Assembly (NCBI GenBank): GCA_900119285.1
Contig: FPIT01000013.1
Location: 31,598 to 95,597, forward strand
DNA length: 64,000 nt
Direction of reading: 5' to 3'
DNA from: Prevotellaceae bacterium HUN156
GTDB lineage: Bacteria > Bacteroidota > Bacteroidia > Bacteroidales > Bacteroidaceae
The notes under the pieces were generated by a model. That model saw nothing but the letters and a program-made list of their open reading frames with translations. It was not told the origin of the DNA and made no database searches. Numbering within the stretch: the stretch's first letter is position 1; every line of letters begins with the position of its first letter. This document shows, piece after piece, positions 56,330 to 64,000 of this stretch. The position numbers were made by a program, and so were the translations under genes.

Positions 56330-57639
56330 TTCTGTCGAATAAATACGTTAATCGGTGTACCTGTCAGTGTCCAATTCTCGCGCATCTTGTTCTCCAAGAA
56401 ACGACGATAAGCCTCCTTGACATACTGAGGCAGATTAGCATAGAATACAAAGGTAGGAATCTGTGTATCAGGTACCTGAGATACATACTTAATCTTGATG
56501 TATTTACCCTTGATAGAAGGTGGTGGCGTCTGTTCGATGATAGGCAGCATCACCTCGTTAAGCTTAGAGGTTCCAATCTTGATTGTACGGTTCAGATATA
56601 CCTGCTTGGCAGTCTCCAGCACCTTATAGATACGCTGTTTGGTTACAGCAGAAGCGAAGATGATGGGGAAATCTACGAATGGAGCCATACGGTTGCGAAT
56701 GGCATATTCAAAGGTCTTGATAGCCTCCTGCGACTTATCCTCTACCAAGTCCCACTTGTTGACAACAACTACCAGCGACTTGTTATTCTTCTGAATCAAC
56801 TGGAAGATATTCATATCCTGTGCCTCGATACCACGAGTAGCGTCAATCATCAGGATGCAGACATCAGAATTCTCAATAGCACGGATGCTACGCATCACAC
56901 TATAGAACTCCAAATCTTCCGTTACCTTATTCTTTCTGCGTATACCTGCGGTATCAACAAGATAGAAGTCAAAGCCAAACTTGTCGTACTTCGTATAAAT
57001 ACTGTCACGGGTAGTACCCGCAATATCGGTTACAATGTTACGATCCTCACCGATAAAGGCATTGATAATACTGGACTTACCGGCATTAGGACGACCAACA
57101 ACAGCAAAGCGTGGAGTACCATCCTCAATATCATCTACCTCGTCAGTCTTCAACTTCTCCAGTACATGGTCGAGCAAGTCACCGGTACCACTACCTGTTG
57201 CTGCACTGACACAGAATGGATCACCCAGTCCCAACTTATAGAACTCATACTGTCCGTACAGGTCTTTACCATCGTCAGCCTTATTAGCTACCAGCACTAC
57301 GGGCAGTTTAGAACGACGAAGAATCAGTGCTACATCCTCGTCAAGATCCGTCAGTCCGTTCTTGATATCCACCAAGAACAATACCAGGTCGGCCTCTTCC
57401 GTGGCAACAATCACCTGCTTGCGAATCTCCTCCTCAAAGATATCGTCACTATTTACAACCCATCCACCCGTATCCACTACGGAGAACTCACGGCCATTCC
57501 ACTCACATTTGCCATACTGGCGATCACGTGTAGTACCAGCCTCATCGCTCACAATGGCGCGACGGCTGTTCGTCAATCGGTTAAACAAAGTGGACTTACC
57601 TACATTTGGGCGTCCTACAATCGCTACTAAATTTCCCAT
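56326..57639 (-). CDS. der: Ribosome assembly GTPase Der
   Basis: A 437-residue double GTPase (EngA) for 50S subunit maturation. The first G domain ([15 protein letters not shown], residues about 8-22) and second G domain ([15 protein letters not shown], about 180-194) each have NKxD motifs (NKADD, NKWD). The C-terminal KH-like domain follows (about 355-437). Full length. Located 90 bp after era, with a 10-bp-period CCTAG array in the gap. Confidence 0.95.
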   Translation of the reverse strand: MGNLVAIVGRPNVGKSTLFNRLTNSRRAIVSDEAGTTRDRQYGKCEWNGREFSVVDTGGWVVNSDDIFEEEIRKQVIVATEEADLVLFLVDIKNGLTDLDEDVALILRRSKLPVVLVANKADDGKDLYGQYEFYKLGLGDPFCVSAATGSGTGDLLDHVLEKLKTDEVDDIEDGTPRFAVVGRPNAGKSSIINAFIGEDRNIVTDIAGTTRDSIYTKYDKFGFDFYLVDTAGIRRKNKVTEDLEFYSVMRSIRAIENSDVCILMIDATRGIEAQDMNIFQLIQKNNKSLVVVVNKWDLVEDKSQEAIKTFEYAIRNRMAPFVDFPIIFASAVTKQRIYKVLETAKQVYLNRTIKIGTSKLNEVMLPIIEQTPPPSIKGKYIKIKYVSQVPDTQIPTFVFYANLPQYVKEAYRRFLENKMRENWTLTGTPINVFIRQK

Positions 57640-57660
57640 AATTTCTAGTATTTGTTGCTA

Positions 57661-57730
57661 GATTTCCTAGTCATCCTAAGATATCCCAGGTCCTCCTAGG
57701 TCGTCCTAGGTTTTCCTAGTTCCTCCCAGT
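57661..57730. repeat. 10-bp-period CCTAG array
   Basis: Seven units spaced exactly 10 bp: CCTAG, CCTAAG, CCCAGG, CCTAGG, CCTAGG, CCTAGT and CCCAGT at 57665/6, 57675, 57685, 57695, 57705, 57715 and 57725. It fills the whole era-der gap inside an operon and recurs with DNA helix pitch. Confidence 0.9.
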
Positions 57731-58656
57731 TAATCTAAATTATATCCAAAGCTATTCAGCTCTCTCTCAGAGCTACGCCAGTCTTTATCTACCTTAACAA
57801 AGGTTTCCAAGAAGATGGGTTTGGCGAAGAATTTCTCCAACGACTTGCGAGCCTCGGTACTTACTTTTTTAAGAGCCATACCCTGATGACCGATGATGAT
57901 ACCCTTCTGCGAGTCGCGCTCCACATAGATAATCGCGTTGATGTGGATATTCTTCTCAGTCTCTTTAAAACGCTCCACACGAACCTCTACAGAATAAGGT
58001 ATTTCCTTATCATAATAGAGCAGTATCTTCTCACGGATAATCTCCGATACAAAGAAACGTGCAGGCTTATCCGTCAACTGGTCTTTATCGAAGAATGCGG
58101 GACTCTCGGGCAACAGTTCCTGAATGCGCTTCAGCAACATGTCCACGCCAAACTTATTCTTTGCAGATATTGGCAGAATCTCTGCGTTAGGCAGCAATGC
58201 GTGCCACTTCTCAACAATCGTTGTCAACTTTTGCTGAGGGCTCTCACTCCCCTTTCCTTTAGGAGAGGGGTCGGGGGAGAGGCTCAGTTCATCAATCTTA
58301 TTGATCAGCAAGATTACAGGAATCTTCATCTTCTGCACCTTCTCCAAGAACTCCATGTTCTTTTCGGGAGTCTCTACCACATCCGTTACGTAGAGCAGTA
58401 CATCGGCATCCTGCAGAGCAGACTCTGAGAATGCAAGCATTGACTCCTGCAACTTGTAGTTAGGCTTCAGCACACCAGGTGTATCAGAAAATACAATCTG
58501 CATATCGTCGGTATTGACGATACCCATAATACGATGGCGCGTCGTTTGTGCCTTAAACGTCGCTATCGAAATACGCTCACCAACCAATTGGTTCATGAGC
58601 GTACTTTTACCTACATTGGGATTCCCAACGATATTTACGAATCCAGCCTTATGCAT
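57730..58656 (-). CDS. era: Ribosome assembly GTPase Era with in-frame repeat insertion
   Basis: A 308-residue GTPase that binds 16S rRNA 3' end. The G domain ([18 protein letters not shown] and NKID motifs) and a C-terminal KH domain (IIGHQGMALKKVSTEARKSLEKFF) are intact. Directly after NKIDEL there is a run LSPDPSPKGKGSESPQQ absent from the usual Era, encoded by a GC-rich hairpin (58241-58286). The insertion lies in a surface loop after the G4 motif, where it could be tolerated. The gene is in the DUF177-rpmF-fabH-era-der operon. Confidence 0.95.
   Translation of the reverse strand: MHKAGFVNIVGNPNVGKSTLMNQLVGERISIATFKAQTTRHRIMGIVNTDDMQIVFSDTPGVLKPNYKLQESMLAFSESALQDADVLLYVTDVVETPEKNMEFLEKVQKMKIPVILLINKIDELSLSPDPSPKGKGSESPQQKLTTIVEKWHALLPNAEILPISAKNKFGVDMLLKRIQELLPESPAFFDKDQLTDKPARFFVSEIIREKILLYYDKEIPYSVEVRVERFKETEKNIHINAIIYVERDSQKGIIIGHQGMALKKVSTEARKSLEKFFAKPIFLETFVKVDKDWRSSERELNSFGYNLD
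58241..58286. repeat. GC-rich palindromic insertion inside era
   Basis: CCCCTTTCC (58249-58257) and GGAGAGGGG (58262-58270, one mismatch) form a hairpin, flanked by CTCTCACT and TCGGGGGAGAGGCTCAG. Translated in frame it gives the SPDPSPKGKG segment of Era. The layout GCCTCTCCC...AAAGG...GGAGTG matches the hairpin after the RAYT gene. Confidence 0.75.
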
Positions 58657-58663
58657 TGGCTAT

Positions 58664-58691
58664 CAACTGTCAACTTTCAACTGTCAACTTA
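58664..58691. repeat. Heptamer repeat CAACTGT/CAACTTT x4
   Basis: Four consecutive 7-mers between fabH and era; the last covers the fabH stop codon (58689-58691). Confidence 0.85.
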
Positions 58692-59696
58692 CTTCTCGCT
58701 GCCATCATAAGCCCACTTATAGTAGCTTGCTCCGTGAACGAAACCTGCGCCGAATGCGGTGAAAATCATGTTATCACCCTTCTTCAGCAGATGCTCATTC
58801 TCCCAGAGAGCCAAGGGGATTGTGGCAGCAGAGGTGTTACCGAAATGCTCGATGTTCACCATCACCTTATCCATAGGCAGTTCCAAGCGCTTAGCAACAG
58901 CTTCGATGATGCGCATATTTGCCTGATGAGGAACAACCCATGCGATGTTGTCTTTGTTCAGACCGTTGCGCTCAGCGATGAGTGCGCTGTCTTCGCTCAT
59001 GTTTGTTACGGCATAACGGAACACGGTGCGACCCTCCTGATAGAGGTAGTGCAAACGGTGATCTACCGTAAAGTGTGAGGGAGGACATACAGAACCGCCA
59101 GCCTTCAGGTGAAGGAAGGGCAAGCCCTTGCCGTCAGCACGGAAGTAAGAGTCCATCACACCGATATTCTCTTCTTCTGTTGCTTCCACTAACACAGCAG
59201 CAGCACCGTCACCAAACAGCGGACAGGTAGCGCGGTCTTTATAGTCAACCACTGACGACATCTTGTCGGCACCTATCACGATGATTTTCTTGTAACGACC
59301 GCTCTGTATCATAGAGCCAGCCACGTCGAGCGTGTAGAGGAATCCACAGCATGCACCCCAGAGGTCGAATGCAAAAGCATTCTTCAGTCCGAGTTTGCCA
59401 ACTACGATGCTGGCTGTAGACGGGAACTTATAATCAGCCGTAGAAGTGGTTACGATTACTGCATCGATAGTATCGGGATCCACGCCAGTCTTCTGCATCA
59501 ACTGCTTGGCAGCTTTACGTGCCATATAGCTTGTGCCAAGACCTTCCTCTGTCAGGATGCGGCGTTCCTTAATACCAACGCGAGTCATAATCCACTCGTC
59601 GTTGGTGTCTACCATGCGCGACAGTTCGTCATTATTCAGAACGTAGTCGGGCACGTAGCCACCAATTCCGGTGATTATCGCATTGATTTTATCCAT
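58689..59696 (-). CDS. fabH: Beta-ketoacyl-ACP synthase III
   Basis: A 335-residue thiolase-fold enzyme that starts fatty-acid synthesis by condensing acetyl- or branched acyl-CoA with malonyl-ACP. The catalytic Cys116 is in [11 protein letters not shown], His in VPHQANMRI and Asn in [13 protein letters not shown]. The length is normal. It lies 5 bp after rpmF, in the conserved DUF177-rpmF-fabH order (plsX absent here). Confidence 0.95.
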   Translation of the reverse strand: MDKINAIITGIGGYVPDYVLNNDELSRMVDTNDEWIMTRVGIKERRILTEEGLGTSYMARKAAKQLMQKTGVDPDTIDAVIVTTSTADYKFPSTASIVVGKLGLKNAFAFDLWGACCGFLYTLDVAGSMIQSGRYKKIIVIGADKMSSVVDYKDRATCPLFGDGAAAVLVEATEEENIGVMDSYFRADGKGLPFLHLKAGGSVCPPSHFTVDHRLHYLYQEGRTVFRYAVTNMSEDSALIAERNGLNKDNIAWVVPHQANMRIIEAVAKRLELPMDKVMVNIEHFGNTSAATIPLALWENEHLLKKGDNMIFTAFGAGFVHGASYYKWAYDGSEK

Positions 59697-59701
59697 TACC
59701 T

Positions 59702-59890
59702 TTACTCAGCAACTTCGTCCATTACAATAGCAATCTTACCACGATAGTAGCCACAAGTTGGGCATACAGTGTGGTAAATGTGATAAGCTCCACAGTTAGG
59801 GCATACTGCCAGTGTAGGAGCTACTGCCTTGTCATGAGTACGACGCTTAGCGGTACGGGTGTTTGATTGTCTTCTTTTAGGATGTGCCAT
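59702..59890 (-). CDS. rpmF: 50S ribosomal protein L32
   Basis: A 62-residue zinc-ribbon ribosomal protein. Basic N-terminus ([20 protein letters not shown]) and four cysteines as CPNC...CPTC for zinc. It lies between DUF177 and fabH; the small size and position are diagnostic. Confidence 0.95.
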   Translation of the reverse strand: MAHPKRRQSNTRTAKRRTHDKAVAPTLAVCPNCGAYHIYHTVCPTCGYYRGKIAIVMDEVAE

Positions 59891-59948
59891 AATTCTATTA
59901 CTTTTTTAATGTTTAATCATCTTGTTCTTTCGAGCGGAAGCAAACTCT

Positions 59949-60482
59949 TCACTCCTCACTCTTCACTTTTAACTTTACAAGTGCTTCCCAGCGTGGGTCT
60001 ATCTCTTTTACCTCCTCTTCGCCGCTTCGGACAGCGCCGCTCAGCTCTTCGAGCTTCTGCGTCATCGCACTATTGCATTTTCCAGGTGCATGAACGTGCT
60101 TGATGGGTATGGCCAGCATGATAAACTCATAAATGAACCATGACATGTCGAGTATTCCTTCGTTCTCGTCAATCGTCACAGTATCATCTTCATCACTGTA
60201 TGTATCGCCCAACTTTACCACAAGAGTATTATCCGCAACAATCGGCTGCTCCATGTCATCAAGACAACGGTCACAACTAATCGTAACGGCACCCTCGGTA
60301 TGGAACTGGAGTTCGAAAAAGCCGGTCATCTTGCGTATAGACACCGACACATGCAATGCTCCATGCTCCAACTGTGAGCCGTCCAAAGCTCCGAAGAACT
60401 CATCTCCAAGGTCGTATTCAGAGGTCATTACGGCCTCTTTCATACCCTTCAAATCAATCTTCAAATGCTCTAAACTACACAT
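59949..60482 (-). CDS. DUF177 (YceD) protein
   Basis: A 177-residue protein of the YceD/DUF177 family, almost always encoded next to rpmF and linked to 23S rRNA or L32 accumulation. The family motif CDRCLDDM is visible near residue 70, within a beta-rich core. Promoter box TAACTTTG (60509-60502) is about 20 bp upstream, heading the operon DUF177-rpmF-fabH-era-der-lipoprotein. The start at MCSLEHLKI is taken over an ATG two codons earlier. Confidence 0.88.
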   Translation of the reverse strand: MCSLEHLKIDLKGMKEAVMTSEYDLGDEFFGALDGSQLEHGALHVSVSIRKMTGFFELQFHTEGAVTISCDRCLDDMEQPIVADNTLVVKLGDTYSDEDDTVTIDENEGILDMSWFIYEFIMLAIPIKHVHAPGKCNSAMTQKLEELSGAVRSGEEEVKEIDPRWEALVKLKVKSEE

Positions 60483-60501
60483 AATCACACTTTTCGGGCT
60501 G

Positions 60502-60509
60502 CAAAGTTA
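60502..60509 (-). promoter_or_regulatory. TAACTTTG -7 promoter box for DUF177 operon
   Basis: Minus-strand TAnnTTTG match about 20 bp before the first gene of the operon. Confidence 0.6.
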
Positions 60510-60541
60510 CGAAGAATTACGCAAATAACCAAAATTTTCTT

Positions 60542-61657
60542 TTATTTTTTCATTTCTATACGGAACGTGGTCCCCTTCCCCACTTCCGACTGTTTCACAA
60601 AGATACGACCTTTGTGATACTCTTCTACAATACGTTTAGCCAGCGACAGTCCGAGTCCCCAACCGCGTTTCTTCGTGGTAAAGCCCGGAGTAAACACGCT
60701 ATTCAGGTCTTTCTTCTTGATACCCTTACCAGTATCTTGCACCTCTATCACCACATCTTGTGGCTCGTCATAGAGTGTCAGCGTGATAGTTCCCTTACCC
60801 TCCATGGCGTCAACGGCATTCTTGCAAAGGTTTTCTATCACCCACTCAAACAGCGAGGCATTCATCTTCACAATCACGTCATGCTCAGGCAATTGCCTTA
60901 TCATCTGCACTTGGTTCGATGTTCGCCTATCCATATAGTCCACCACATGTGCCAGCACCTCATTCATCGAGGCATCCACAGGCTCAGGCAGTGAACCAAT
61001 CTTTGAGAATCGGTCTGCAATCAGTTGCAGTCGCTTCACATCCTTATCCATCTCTGGCAACAGGTCATCCTCTGGATATTGCTCCTTCAGCATCTCCACC
61101 CACGCCATCAAGCTCGATACGGGTGTTCCCAACTGGTGAGCCGTCTCCTTCGACAATCCCACCCATACCTTATTTTGTTCAGCACGTTTCGACGACAACA
61201 ATGCGAAGATTGCCACCACTACAAATATTAGTACGATACCCAACTGCACATACGGCCAAGCCTGCAAGCGTTTCAGCATGATAGACTCATCATAGCATAC
61301 CAATTGTCTGTCAATACGAATCGTATCGCCCGACTGTATCATCCTTTTGGCATACTGCTCTATGCTTGTCGTATCCTCTATATTGCGGTAATCGTCGATA
61401 CCTCCTTCACTGTTCACCACAATGACGGGAATCGTATTGTTTCCCTCCATCACGTTCAGCACCAGCGACAAGTCTGTCGTCTCGTCTGCCTCATTCAATG
61501 CATGCAATGCCTGTGCCCACACCTCCATACGATGACGCTCTTCTATCGAGAGGTCGCGCACCAGAAAGTGAGACACCAATAGCGATGCCACGGCAATCAT
61601 CACCGCAGCCACCACCAATATTATCTTTATCTGTCTGATTCTGTCAGTCCACTGCAT
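60542..61657 (-). CDS. Orphan membrane sensor histidine kinase
   Basis: A 371-residue kinase. TM1 about 9-33 and TM2 about 135-155 flank a ~100-residue periplasmic sensor domain. The H-box has the phospho-acceptor His174 in KETAHQLGTPVSSLM, an unusual ending GTPVSS in place of the common RTPLTS. The ATPase has the N box (ENLCKNAVDAM), G1 (DTGKGI) and G2 (GWGLGLSLAKRIVEEYHKG). No response regulator or receiver domain is adjacent on either side, so its partner is elsewhere. No TAnnTTTG box was found upstream. Confidence 0.88.
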   Translation of the reverse strand: MQWTDRIRQIKIILVVAAVMIAVASLLVSHFLVRDLSIEERHRMEVWAQALHALNEADETTDLSLVLNVMEGNNTIPVIVVNSEGGIDDYRNIEDTTSIEQYAKRMIQSGDTIRIDRQLVCYDESIMLKRLQAWPYVQLGIVLIFVVVAIFALLSSKRAEQNKVWVGLSKETAHQLGTPVSSLMAWVEMLKEQYPEDDLLPEMDKDVKRLQLIADRFSKIGSLPEPVDASMNEVLAHVVDYMDRRTSNQVQMIRQLPEHDVIVKMNASLFEWVIENLCKNAVDAMEGKGTITLTLYDEPQDVVIEVQDTGKGIKKKDLNSVFTPGFTTKKRGWGLGLSLAKRIVEEYHKGRIFVKQSEVGKGTTFRIEMKK

Positions 61658-61723
61658 ACCTTATTATAACGCACGATATAGCCTTTTATTATTTTTCACC
61701 TCATAAATACCCATTTCGTACTA

Positions 61724-61811
61724 GTACAAAGCCTTTGTACTACCCGTACAGCCCCCTTGTACTACCTGTACAGAGCTTTTGTAGCAATAGTACAGGCCTT
61801 TTGTACTGCGT
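61724..61811. repeat. 22-nt-period palindromic array (GTACA..TTGTAC type)
   Basis: Unit starts at 61724, 61746, 61768 and 61790, exactly 22 bp apart. Cores are GTACAAAGCCTTTGTAC, GTACAGCCCCCTTGTAC, GTACAGAGCTTTTGTA and GTACAGGCCTTTTGTAC, each followed by a 5-6-bp spacer. The first core is a perfect 17-bp palindrome around one base. It lies between the divergent kinase and ATPase genes. Confidence 0.9.
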
Positions 61812-61878
61812 TACGCATAAACTATTCTTCTGATGATATTGCTGAATGATACAGCACAAAATACGCAATAGAACATGT

Positions 61879-61915
61879 CGTATTGCATAAAATATGGCAT
61901 TTTTTATGCAATACG
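61879..61915. promoter_or_regulatory. Inverted repeat before DUF4143 ATPase promoter
   Basis: CGTATTGCATAAAA (61879-61892) is exactly reverse-complemented at 61902-61915 across a 9-bp loop. It ends 25 bp before the -7 box at 61940 and overlaps the -33 region, so it could be an operator or upstream hairpin. Confidence 0.65.
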
Positions 61916-61939
61916 TATTGTTTATTGAAGAAAAAACAG

Positions 61940-61947
61940 TATCTTTG
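61940..61947 (+). promoter_or_regulatory. TATCTTTG -7 promoter box for DUF4143 ATPase
   Basis: TAnnTTTG match 36 bp before the ATG; a TTG at 61918-61920 has the right spacing for the -33 element. Confidence 0.65.
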
Positions 61948-61982
61948 CAGCGTAAACATTGTAAAACTACAAAAAAGAGCCG

Positions 61983-63227
61983 ATGAAAACTATAATTCTA
62001 AATCAACGAAAGGAACGTGACGAGCTATTATCACGCCCTTATCTTATGCGTCGAAACAACCAAGATTCTAATACGCTATTGGATAGTCAACTCATCAAAT
62101 TGATAACGGGTCCTCGACGTGTTGGCAAATCTACGCATGCACTATTGATGTTGCGTAATAAGAATTTCGCCTATCTGAACTTCGACAATCAAGCACTATT
62201 AGAAGCTTGGGATGCCAATCTCGTTATGCGTATGTTGGATGACGTATATCCTGACTACGATTATCTTTTGCTTGACGAGGTGCAAAACCTTGACGGATGG
62301 GATTTGTGGGTTAGTGAATTGTATCGACTCGGCAAGAATCTTGTGATAACAGGTAGTAATGCTAAGATGCTAAGCAGTGAGATGGCAACGGTGTTGACTG
62401 GCAAGTATCTACAAGTAGAAATGTTGCCATTCAGTCTTGAGGAGTTCTTTGATTGGAACCAACTAGACCTTCACGAATTAAGAGCAGAACAAAAAACAGA
62501 TGCCTCCGTGTTGATGGACGACTACATGAGAAACGGCGGCTATCCTGAGGTAGTTGCATCACGCCAAATAACTCGTAGCTATCTTGATACATTGTTCGAC
62601 TCTATCGTATGGAAGGATGTAGCCAAGCGACATCATGTGCGTAACATCACCGACTTGAATGATTTGGCAATGTATCTTCTATCCAACTTTTGCAATCCAT
62701 TAAGCGCCAACGAACTGGCAGAGGAATTGGGGTTAGCCAGCGTTAATACGGTCAAGAAATATATGGTTTACCTGCATGAACCATACCTATTCTATTATCT
62801 GCCTCGCTATAATAATAAACTAAAATTAATGAAGAAGGCTTCTCGCAAGGTCTATGTAGTTGACAATGGTTTTGTTGCTGCGAAAGCCTTTTCACTTAGC
62901 GACAATCTTGGGCGTTTGCTAGAGAATCAGATATTCGTAGAGTTAATACGTCGAGGTTATGATACGGATAAGACCATGTTCTATTATCGTTCTCGTAATG
63001 ACAAAGAGGTTGATTTCGTCTTGCGTAAGGGAAGTCGCATAGAGCGTCTGGTGCAAGTATGTTTTGACATGAGCAGTTCTAAGACAGAAAAGCGGGAGGT
63101 GAATAGCCTCATTGAGTGCGCTGAGGAATTAAAGTGCAACAATCTTGTTATTGTAACCAATAAAGAAGAGCGCACCATAGAGAAGAATGGTTACAAGATT
63201 GCCGTAATACCAGTATCGAAATTCTAA
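61983..63227 (+). CDS. AAA ATPase with DUF4143 nuclease-like domain
   Basis: A 414-residue protein of the AAA_14/DUF4143 family. Walker A is GPRRVGKSTHALLM (about 44-57) and Walker B is YLLLDEVQNL (about 96-105), followed by a sensor region ITGSNAKML. The C-terminal domain (about 210-414) contains a winged helix (NELAEELGLASVNTVKKYM) and then a PD-(D/E)xK-like DUF4143 region with YYRSRNDKEVDFVLRKG, where the E-V-D and K could be catalytic. The family is abundant in Bacteroidetes; proposed roles include toxin-antitoxin or DNA-processing activity, not settled. It is isolated, with 22-bp-period arrays on both sides. Confidence 0.88.
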   Translation: MKTIILNQRKERDELLSRPYLMRRNNQDSNTLLDSQLIKLITGPRRVGKSTHALLMLRNKNFAYLNFDNQALLEAWDANLVMRMLDDVYPDYDYLLLDEVQNLDGWDLWVSELYRLGKNLVITGSNAKMLSSEMATVLTGKYLQVEMLPFSLEEFFDWNQLDLHELRAEQKTDASVLMDDYMRNGGYPEVVASRQITRSYLDTLFDSIVWKDVAKRHHVRNITDLNDLAMYLLSNFCNPLSANELAEELGLASVNTVKKYMVYLHEPYLFYYLPRYNNKLKLMKKASRKVYVVDNGFVAAKAFSLSDNLGRLLENQIFVELIRRGYDTDKTMFYYRSRNDKEVDFVLRKGSRIERLVQVCFDMSSSKTEKREVNSLIECAEELKCNNLVIVTNKEERTIEKNGYKIAVIPVSKF

Positions 63228-63293
63228 TAATAGTTTGTAGACATGATTGTCTTCGAATGTTGGTTATTGGGTAATCCCTCACTCTAGCCCTGC

Positions 63294-63447
63294 CAGGATA
63301 TCGTTTCCTACGCTAGAAAACGATATTTTCTGCCGTGGAAAACAGTATTTTCCCTAAGCTAATACGATGCTTTTCGGAAACTAAAACATCGTTTCTTTGC
63401 AATGAAAACCATTCAAAAAAGATTAAAATCACCAGACTTTTGGAGAG
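63294..63447. repeat. 22-nt-period palindromic array (GAAAACNATNTTTTC type)
   Basis: Units start at 63294, 63316, 63338, 63360, 63382, 63404 and 63426, all exactly 22 bp apart. Cores include GAAAACGATATTTTC (63316) and GAAAACAGTATTTTCC (63338); later units drift (TAATACGATGCTTTTCGG, TAAAACATCGTTTCT). The cores resemble those of the array at 53880-53989. It lies downstream of the DUF4143 ATPase. Confidence 0.88.
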
Positions 63448-63468
63448 AAAAACGGCATATTTCATCAT

Positions 63469-63556
63469 TTTGCTGCCACCTGCCACCCATCTGCCACCAC
63501 CTTTTTCTGTCTGTATATAAAGGAGTTAAACGCTATTGGTGGCAGGTGGCAGCAAA
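63469..63556. repeat. 19-bp perfect inverted repeat, 50-bp centre
   Basis: TTTGCTGCCACCTGCCACC (63469-63487) is exactly reverse-complemented at 63538-63556. The arms consist of TGCCACC heptamers. The centre contains TATATAAAG. It is similar in design to the inverted repeat at 24745-24910. Confidence 0.85.
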
Positions 63557-63660
63557 TAAACAAAAATTTATACGTACGAAGAAAAATATCCCCCCTGTGT
63601 TATTCGGGATGTTAGAGGAAAATAGTCGAGAATAGTTTGACGGCATAATTCTCCTTGAAT

Positions 63661-64000
63661 TTACGCATAATTATAGAAAAAGTCGGGCTTCAAATTATTA
63701 TCTGTCAGATACTCGTTCTGAGTCTTCTCCGAAGGAATGGCACCATGTCGGTACGCAGACACGCCGAAGTTATTCAGTGCCTCTACGGAATTGATCTGTG
63801 TACCACGGGTAACGTCGCTTACCATATCCTCTTCTGAGGGTATCAGCCATAACTCCATACCGTCACCTGTCAATGGCAACGCATCAGGAAGTGAGGCAGA
63901 ACGAGTGTCCTCTTGAACATCAACGGTCTGCGCTGTGAAAGAGATAGTCTTGCTATCGCTTTCTGCCTCGCCACCGTCCTGGAAGAGATCCTGTGTGCAG
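63661..64000 (-). pseudogene. Fimbrillin-like lipoprotein, truncated (5' end beyond window)
   Basis: Reads from the window edge as CTQDLFQDGG..., apparently beginning at the lipid-anchored Cys. It then continues SFTAQTVDVQEDTR, TRGTQINSVEALNNFGVSAY and LTDNNLKPDFFYNYA, and stops after only ~113 visible residues. The opening is typical of fimbrillin/Mfa-like proteins of Bacteroidales, which are normally 300 or more residues. The stop codon lies within a sequence that matches the 22-bp array family of 470-640, so the 3' part seems to have been lost or replaced by repeat sequence. The signal peptide is outside the window. Confidence 0.65.

Overview
The window looks like chromosomal DNA of a Bacteroidales bacterium, most probably Prevotella/Segatella-like. 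More than twenty genes have a TAnnTTTG promoter box (the Bacteroidetes sigma -7 element) a short distance before the start codon. Envelope proteins carry Bacteroidetes-type lipoprotein signals, there are TonB receptor, DUF4876, DUF6850, OstA-like and fimbrillin genes, and DUF177-rpmF-fabH-era-der and tig-clpP-clpX have the gene order usual in this phylum. The genus is inferred from overall protein likeness; no rRNA is present.

Layout. 1-775: a repeat field with hairpins and 22-nt-period arrays. 776-3805: small secreted proteins and lipoproteins and a REP-associated tyrosine transposase (RAYT) with an extra C-terminal domain. 3950-8464: topoisomerase IV subunit A, a DUF3316 protein and an S41 peptidase, then tRNA-Leu. 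8701-12003: a lipoprotein and an M16 zinc protease. 12146-18075: a TonB receptor/DUF4876/DUF6850 operon. 18081-23807: asd, a CPA2 antiporter, a LolD-like ATPase, a shortened CvfB and a regulator/membrane-protein pair. 24014-24443: a frameshifted membrane gene. 24745-29622: a module with two unknown genes, a CPBP protease and a VirE-N/DUF3987 primase-helicase-like gene, bounded by near-identical 32-bp repeats. 29637-39358: envelope proteins, asnS, an RluB-type enzyme with a long Gly/Tyr/Gln/Arg tail, purB, tRNA-Val, an ACT protein with paaK, and an OmpA protein. 39538-52938: a long minus-strand housekeeping block (tig, clpP, clpX, recQ, guaB, two PpiC chaperones, the OstA-like protein, mutL). 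53032-55588: lptB divergent from mlaE-mlaF. 55660-55761: a 33-codon small gene. 55919-61657: DUF177-rpmF-fabH-era-der, a lipoprotein and an orphan histidine kinase. 61983-63227: a DUF4143 ATPase flanked by arrays. 63661-64000: a fimbrillin-like gene that stops early inside a repeat.

Functionally the window is mostly core biology: outer-membrane biogenesis (lptB, mlaEF, OstA-like, SurA-like, OmpA), protein quality control (tig, clpXP), translation (asnS, rluB-like, era, der, rpmF, tRNAs), nucleotide synthesis (guaB, purB) and DNA maintenance (parC, recQ, mutL).

The most unusual signal is not a gene. At five separate intergenic places (228-641, 24529-24655, 53880-53989, 61724-61811, 63294-63447) there are arrays of imperfect units spaced almost exactly 22 bp apart. 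Each locus has its own unit sequence. At three loci the unit holds a 15-17 bp palindromic core and a 5-7 bp spacer. A second repeat class is built from 7-8-mers and makes long inverted repeats or abuts stop codons. A third is a phased 10-bp CCTAG array inside the era-der operon. A GC-rich hairpin follows the RAYT gene, and a similar-looking one is inserted in frame in era.
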